In this document: one piece after another, positions 33,320 through 35,817 of the stretch | Layout of the letters: each line of letters begins with the position of its first letter | Numbering within the stretch: position 1 is the stretch's first letter | Source: Clostridia bacterium | GTDB taxonomy: Bacteria > Bacillota > Clostridia > Christensenellales > Aristaeellaceae | Reading direction: 5' to 3' | DNA: 35,817 bases | Assembly: GCA_017534885.1 (NCBI GenBank) | Contig: JAFXVR010000070.1 | Coordinates: 1-35,817 of the forward strand | Notes under the pieces: generated by a model | What the model was told of the DNA's origin: nothing | Database searches by the model: none | What the model saw: only the letters and a program-made list of their open reading frames with translations | Translations under genes and position numbers: made by a program

Positions 33320-34602
33320 AAAAGCTGCTCTGTATCATTTTGCTCATCTGCATGCTTGGTTTGCTGACAGCCTGCGGCAGCAAGCAGCAGGAAGAAACCG
33401 CCGGATTCAAGCCGGCCCTCGACACCAATACAAGCTGCAAGATCACCGTGGTTGGAAGCTATGACAACTTTGAGGCGCTGGAAGCTGAATTTGACCGCTT
33501 CAACAAGTTTTACCCGAAAGCCCAGCTGCGCTATGTGAAACTGGACGATTATAACAACGTGCTGGGCACGGCGCTGGTGGGCAATGACAAACCCAACATT
33601 TTCTTCTCCTATACATGGATGATCGGTGACGAACAGTACCAGCCGGTAGCCGACCAGATGGAGATCCTTTCGGACGCCGCCCTGAAACTGGATCTGAGCT
33701 GCATCCGTCCCGGATTGCTCAAGAAAGACGCGGAAGGCCGCGTGCTCTTGGTGCCGGTTTTCTCCAGAACCTACGGTATGCTGGTGAACAACGATCTGTT
33801 TCAGAAGGAAGGTCTCAGCGTCCCGACCACATGGACGGAGCTGATGGCCGTTTGTGAAGCCTTCCGCAGCAAGGGTTACACCAGCCCAATGATGGGATAC
33901 AGCCTCAAGTCCTCCAGCTGTCTCATGAACACGGTTGCCTATCCGCTGTTCCTGGCTACGCTGGCCCAAAACACGGAGGCGCTCGCGCTTGCCAATCAGC
34001 TGGATCCCGCCGCGGGTCAATACATGCGCCCTGCCCTGGAAACCGTGGAGCGGCTCATTCAGAATGGCTGTGTTGATCTCAGCGCGTGTGACGAGATCGG
34101 GGATAACTATACCAAGGTGATTCTGCGCTTCTTTGAAGGCGATGTGCCGATGATGATCTGCGCCGGTGATACCGTGTCCGGAACCAGGAAGCGTGAAAGC
34201 CAGTCCGAGGCCTTCACCAAATCGCCTTTCAAATACACATTTTCTCCGATTCCTTTGACAGAGGACGGCGGGTATTTCATCGACAGCCCTTCCGTGCAGT
34301 TTTCCATCAACAAGAGCTGCGATGATCTGGAGATGACAAATGAATTCATGCGGTTCCTGATTACAAACGAAGAACTGAATGAGATGGCTTCGGTGAAGCG
34401 CCTGGTAACGCCAACCACGGATCTGTCGTTTGACTCGGTTTACGCGCCTTTCGGTCAGGTGCCCTCAGAGCGCACCCTGTCCCCGGAAGTGCTCGGCATC
34501 ACGGATCCGCTCACCGTTCAGATCCGCATCGCCTCATTCCAGGTGGGAAAAGGTGAAATCACCGTGGATGAAGCGGTCACGAAGTACGGGAGTTTTCAGT
34601 AA
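33316..34602 (+). CDS. Family-1 extracellular solute-binding lipoprotein
   Basis: 428 residues. The start overlaps the kinase stop. A clear lipoprotein signal ends in LLTAC with lipidated C20. The mature part has the family-1 carbohydrate-binding layout: [25 protein letters not shown] at the N-terminus, then [41 protein letters not shown] and, late, [13 protein letters not shown]. These proteins bind sugars or other solutes outside the membrane. No ABC permease accompanies it; its coupling to a sensor kinase suggests it presents ligand to that kinase rather than to a transporter. The ligand is unknown. Confidence 0.88.
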   Translation: MKKLLCIILLICMLGLLTACGSKQQEETAGFKPALDTNTSCKITVVGSYDNFEALEAEFDRFNKFYPKAQLRYVKLDDYNNVLGTALVGNDKPNIFFSYTWMIGDEQYQPVADQMEILSDAALKLDLSCIRPGLLKKDAEGRVLLVPVFSRTYGMLVNNDLFQKEGLSVPTTWTELMAVCEAFRSKGYTSPMMGYSLKSSSCLMNTVAYPLFLATLAQNTEALALANQLDPAAGQYMRPALETVERLIQNGCVDLSACDEIGDNYTKVILRFFEGDVPMMICAGDTVSGTRKRESQSEAFTKSPFKYTFSPIPLTEDGGYFIDSPSVQFSINKSCDDLEMTNEFMRFLITNEELNEMASVKRLVTPTTDLSFDSVYAPFGQVPSERTLSPEVLGITDPLTVQIRIASFQVGKGEITVDEAVTKYGSFQ

Positions 34603-34613
34603 GACCGGATGCA

Positions 34614-35561
34614 ATGAACAACACATATAGGGAAATAATGCATATGACAATTATAACAAAACAGTTTCAGAAGGAAACGGATCTAGACCTGGTCTGGGAT
34701 TTCATGGTGGACATCTATGACCGCGAGAAGGGCGGCGGTGTTGCTGCGCCGTTCTTTGAGTATGCCCTGTTCTCAAGCTGGATGGATAAGTCATTTGTGC
34801 ATCTTGACCGTCTCTGGTTTGATGGCCGGAAGGTTGTTGGGTTTGTCTTCCATGAAGCTCCCGTCACGGATGTCTATTTCAAAATCCGCCCGGGATATGA
34901 ATTCCTGGCGGAAGAGATGACAGATTACGCCATGGAGCACATGTCAGATTTTGATGACAAGCAGCGCTTTATGCTCTTCAACGGTCAGGAATACCTCATG
35001 GAAATCGCGGAAAAGCGGGGTTTCACCCTGCAGTATGACTATGAAGACAGGCAGTTTGATTTTTCAAAGAAACTGAACTATGAGCTTCCAGCCGGTTTCC
35101 ACTTTGTGAAACAGGCGGATGTGGATCCACTGAAACTGGCCAAATGCTGCTGGTATGGTTTTGACCATCACCTGGACAAAGGAGAGTTTGAGAACTGGAC
35201 AGCGATAGACGAATCGCAGGGTTGGACACCGGCGACATCCTATCATGGAATCCTGGAAGATTTCCGGAATCCTCCGCCGCATTCGACATACGAGTATGCA
35301 GTCATTATTGCAGATGAAAACGAAGAATATGCCTGCTATTCAGGAATGTGGTGGGTTCCGCAGAATCACCTGGCGTATATGGAGCCGCTTTGCACCGTTC
35401 CCTGGTACCGCAGAATGGGACTGGCATCAGCTGCGCTGACAGAGCATTACCGCCGCCTGAAACCGCTGGGAGCAACCCATATGACTGGCGGCGGGGATCC
35501 ATTCTATGAGAAGATCGGTTACGGAAAAGGAATCCACTGGTATTGCTATGCGAGGCATTAG
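34614..35561 (+). CDS. GNAT family N-acetyltransferase
   Basis: 315 residues from the ATG at 34614. The start is uncertain: ATGs at 34638 and 34644 follow AGGGA and would remove 8 or 10 residues. The C-terminal third carries the acetyl-CoA motif RRMGLASAAL (R/Q-x-x-G-x-A) after the strand YMEPLCTVPWY, then GGDPFYEKIGYGKG. The N-terminal half looks like a second, degenerate GNAT lobe. The acetyl acceptor is unknown. Codon use is less GC-rich than in the core genes upstream. The gene is 11 nt after the binding-protein gene and may belong to its operon. Confidence 0.82.
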   Translation: MNNTYREIMHMTIITKQFQKETDLDLVWDFMVDIYDREKGGGVAAPFFEYALFSSWMDKSFVHLDRLWFDGRKVVGFVFHEAPVTDVYFKIRPGYEFLAEEMTDYAMEHMSDFDDKQRFMLFNGQEYLMEIAEKRGFTLQYDYEDRQFDFSKKLNYELPAGFHFVKQADVDPLKLAKCCWYGFDHHLDKGEFENWTAIDESQGWTPATSYHGILEDFRNPPPHSTYEYAVIIADENEEYACYSGMWWVPQNHLAYMEPLCTVPWYRRMGLASAALTEHYRRLKPLGATHMTGGGDPFYEKIGYGKGIHWYCYARH

Positions 35562-35582
35562 TAAGGCCATACCCGGCACACA

Positions 35583-35628
35583 AAGAAAACTGACGCTGAA
35601 GCGTTTGTCCTTCAGCGCCAGTTTTCTT
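35583..35628. terminator. Long bidirectional terminator hairpin
   Basis: AAGAAAACTG-A-CGCTGAAG (35583-35601) pairs with CTTCAGCG-C-CAGTTTTCTT (35610-35628), a 19-position stem with a single A-C mismatch and an 8-nt loop. The A-rich left and T-rich right flanks make it suitable in both directions. Confidence 0.8.
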
Positions 35629-35679
35629 CTGAACAATCAAGCCGTTGAATCCCAGCAGCGGCATCACAGCAATTCCTGA

Positions 35680-35817
35680 TTAGCCTGTCAAAACCACCCT
35701 GCCGAACCCCTCCACAGCCTCTGCAAGGCTGAATGGAAGGCTCTTCGGGCTGTATTTCCAGCCGATCCGGCCTGTGAAAGGGCCCTTTGAGCCCTTATTC
35801 AGGCCAGAAGGGCAGAC
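35680..35817 (-). CDS. Possible CDS fragment, cut by the window end
   Basis: A minus-strand frame is open from the window edge to a TAA and encodes at least 45 residues, including KGPFTGRIGWKYSP and LPFSLAEAVEGFGRVVLTG. I do not recognise it. It faces the bidirectional hairpin, as the 3' end of a gene would. It may equally be a non-coding repeat element; only the missing upstream part can decide. Confidence 0.3.
   Translation of the reverse strand, partial: VCPSGLNKGSKGPFTGRIGWKYSPKSLPFSLAEAVEGFGRVVLTG

Overview
The window looks like chromosomal DNA from a GC-rich member of the Clostridia (Bacillota). The signs are strong AGGAGG-type ribosome binding sites, a CtsR heat-shock operator in front of clpB, an ECF transporter/truA operon, an IreB phosphoprotein, a DUF6062 protein, Cna_B surface domains and an ATP-type PEP carboxykinase. 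A Christensenellales-like gut or rumen lineage is possible but is only a guess. No rRNA, tRNA, CRISPR array, phage gene or transposase was seen.

Region 1 (1-6.1 kb) is accessory and surface-related. It starts inside a large secreted protein of tandem Cna_B repeats plus a MucBP-like domain, whose C-terminus has no LPXTG motif. A family-5 substrate-binding protein, a cytoplasmic five-Asp-box sialidase-fold protein and a convergent bacterial-type poly(ADP-ribose) glycohydrolase follow. Region 2 (6.2-8.9 kb) is clpB with promoter, CtsR site and terminator.

Region 3 (9.1-18.3 kb) is a ten-gene co-directional run with overlaps or short gaps: ecfA1-ecfA2-ecfT-truA, a COG2509 FAD-dependent dehydrogenase, a HAD phosphatase, pepT, a DUF6062 zinc-motif protein, a sirtuin and a nitroreductase-like protein. 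Region 4 (18.3-24.9 kb) holds single-gene units with their own promoters and terminators: ireB, a long-form prs, a class C beta-lactamase-fold hydrolase, a BMP-family binding protein on the minus strand, and pckA.

Region 5 (24.9-30.7 kb) begins with an operator-like AT-rich promoter driving a secreted SH3/peptidoglycan-binding/PDZ protein. Next comes a minus-strand pair of pepF and a small acidic protein whose start overlaps the pepF stop. The region ends with mgtE behind a consensus promoter and a roughly 200-nt structured leader that ends in a terminator-like hairpin. This leader is the best candidate in the window for an undescribed regulatory RNA.

Region 6 (30.7-35.8 kb) holds a hybrid histidine kinase with two receiver domains whose stop overlaps the start of a lipoprotein solute-binding protein, with no permease nearby. 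This suggests a binding-protein-assisted signalling pair. A GNAT acetyltransferase, a long bidirectional hairpin and an unidentified open frame cut by the window end follow.
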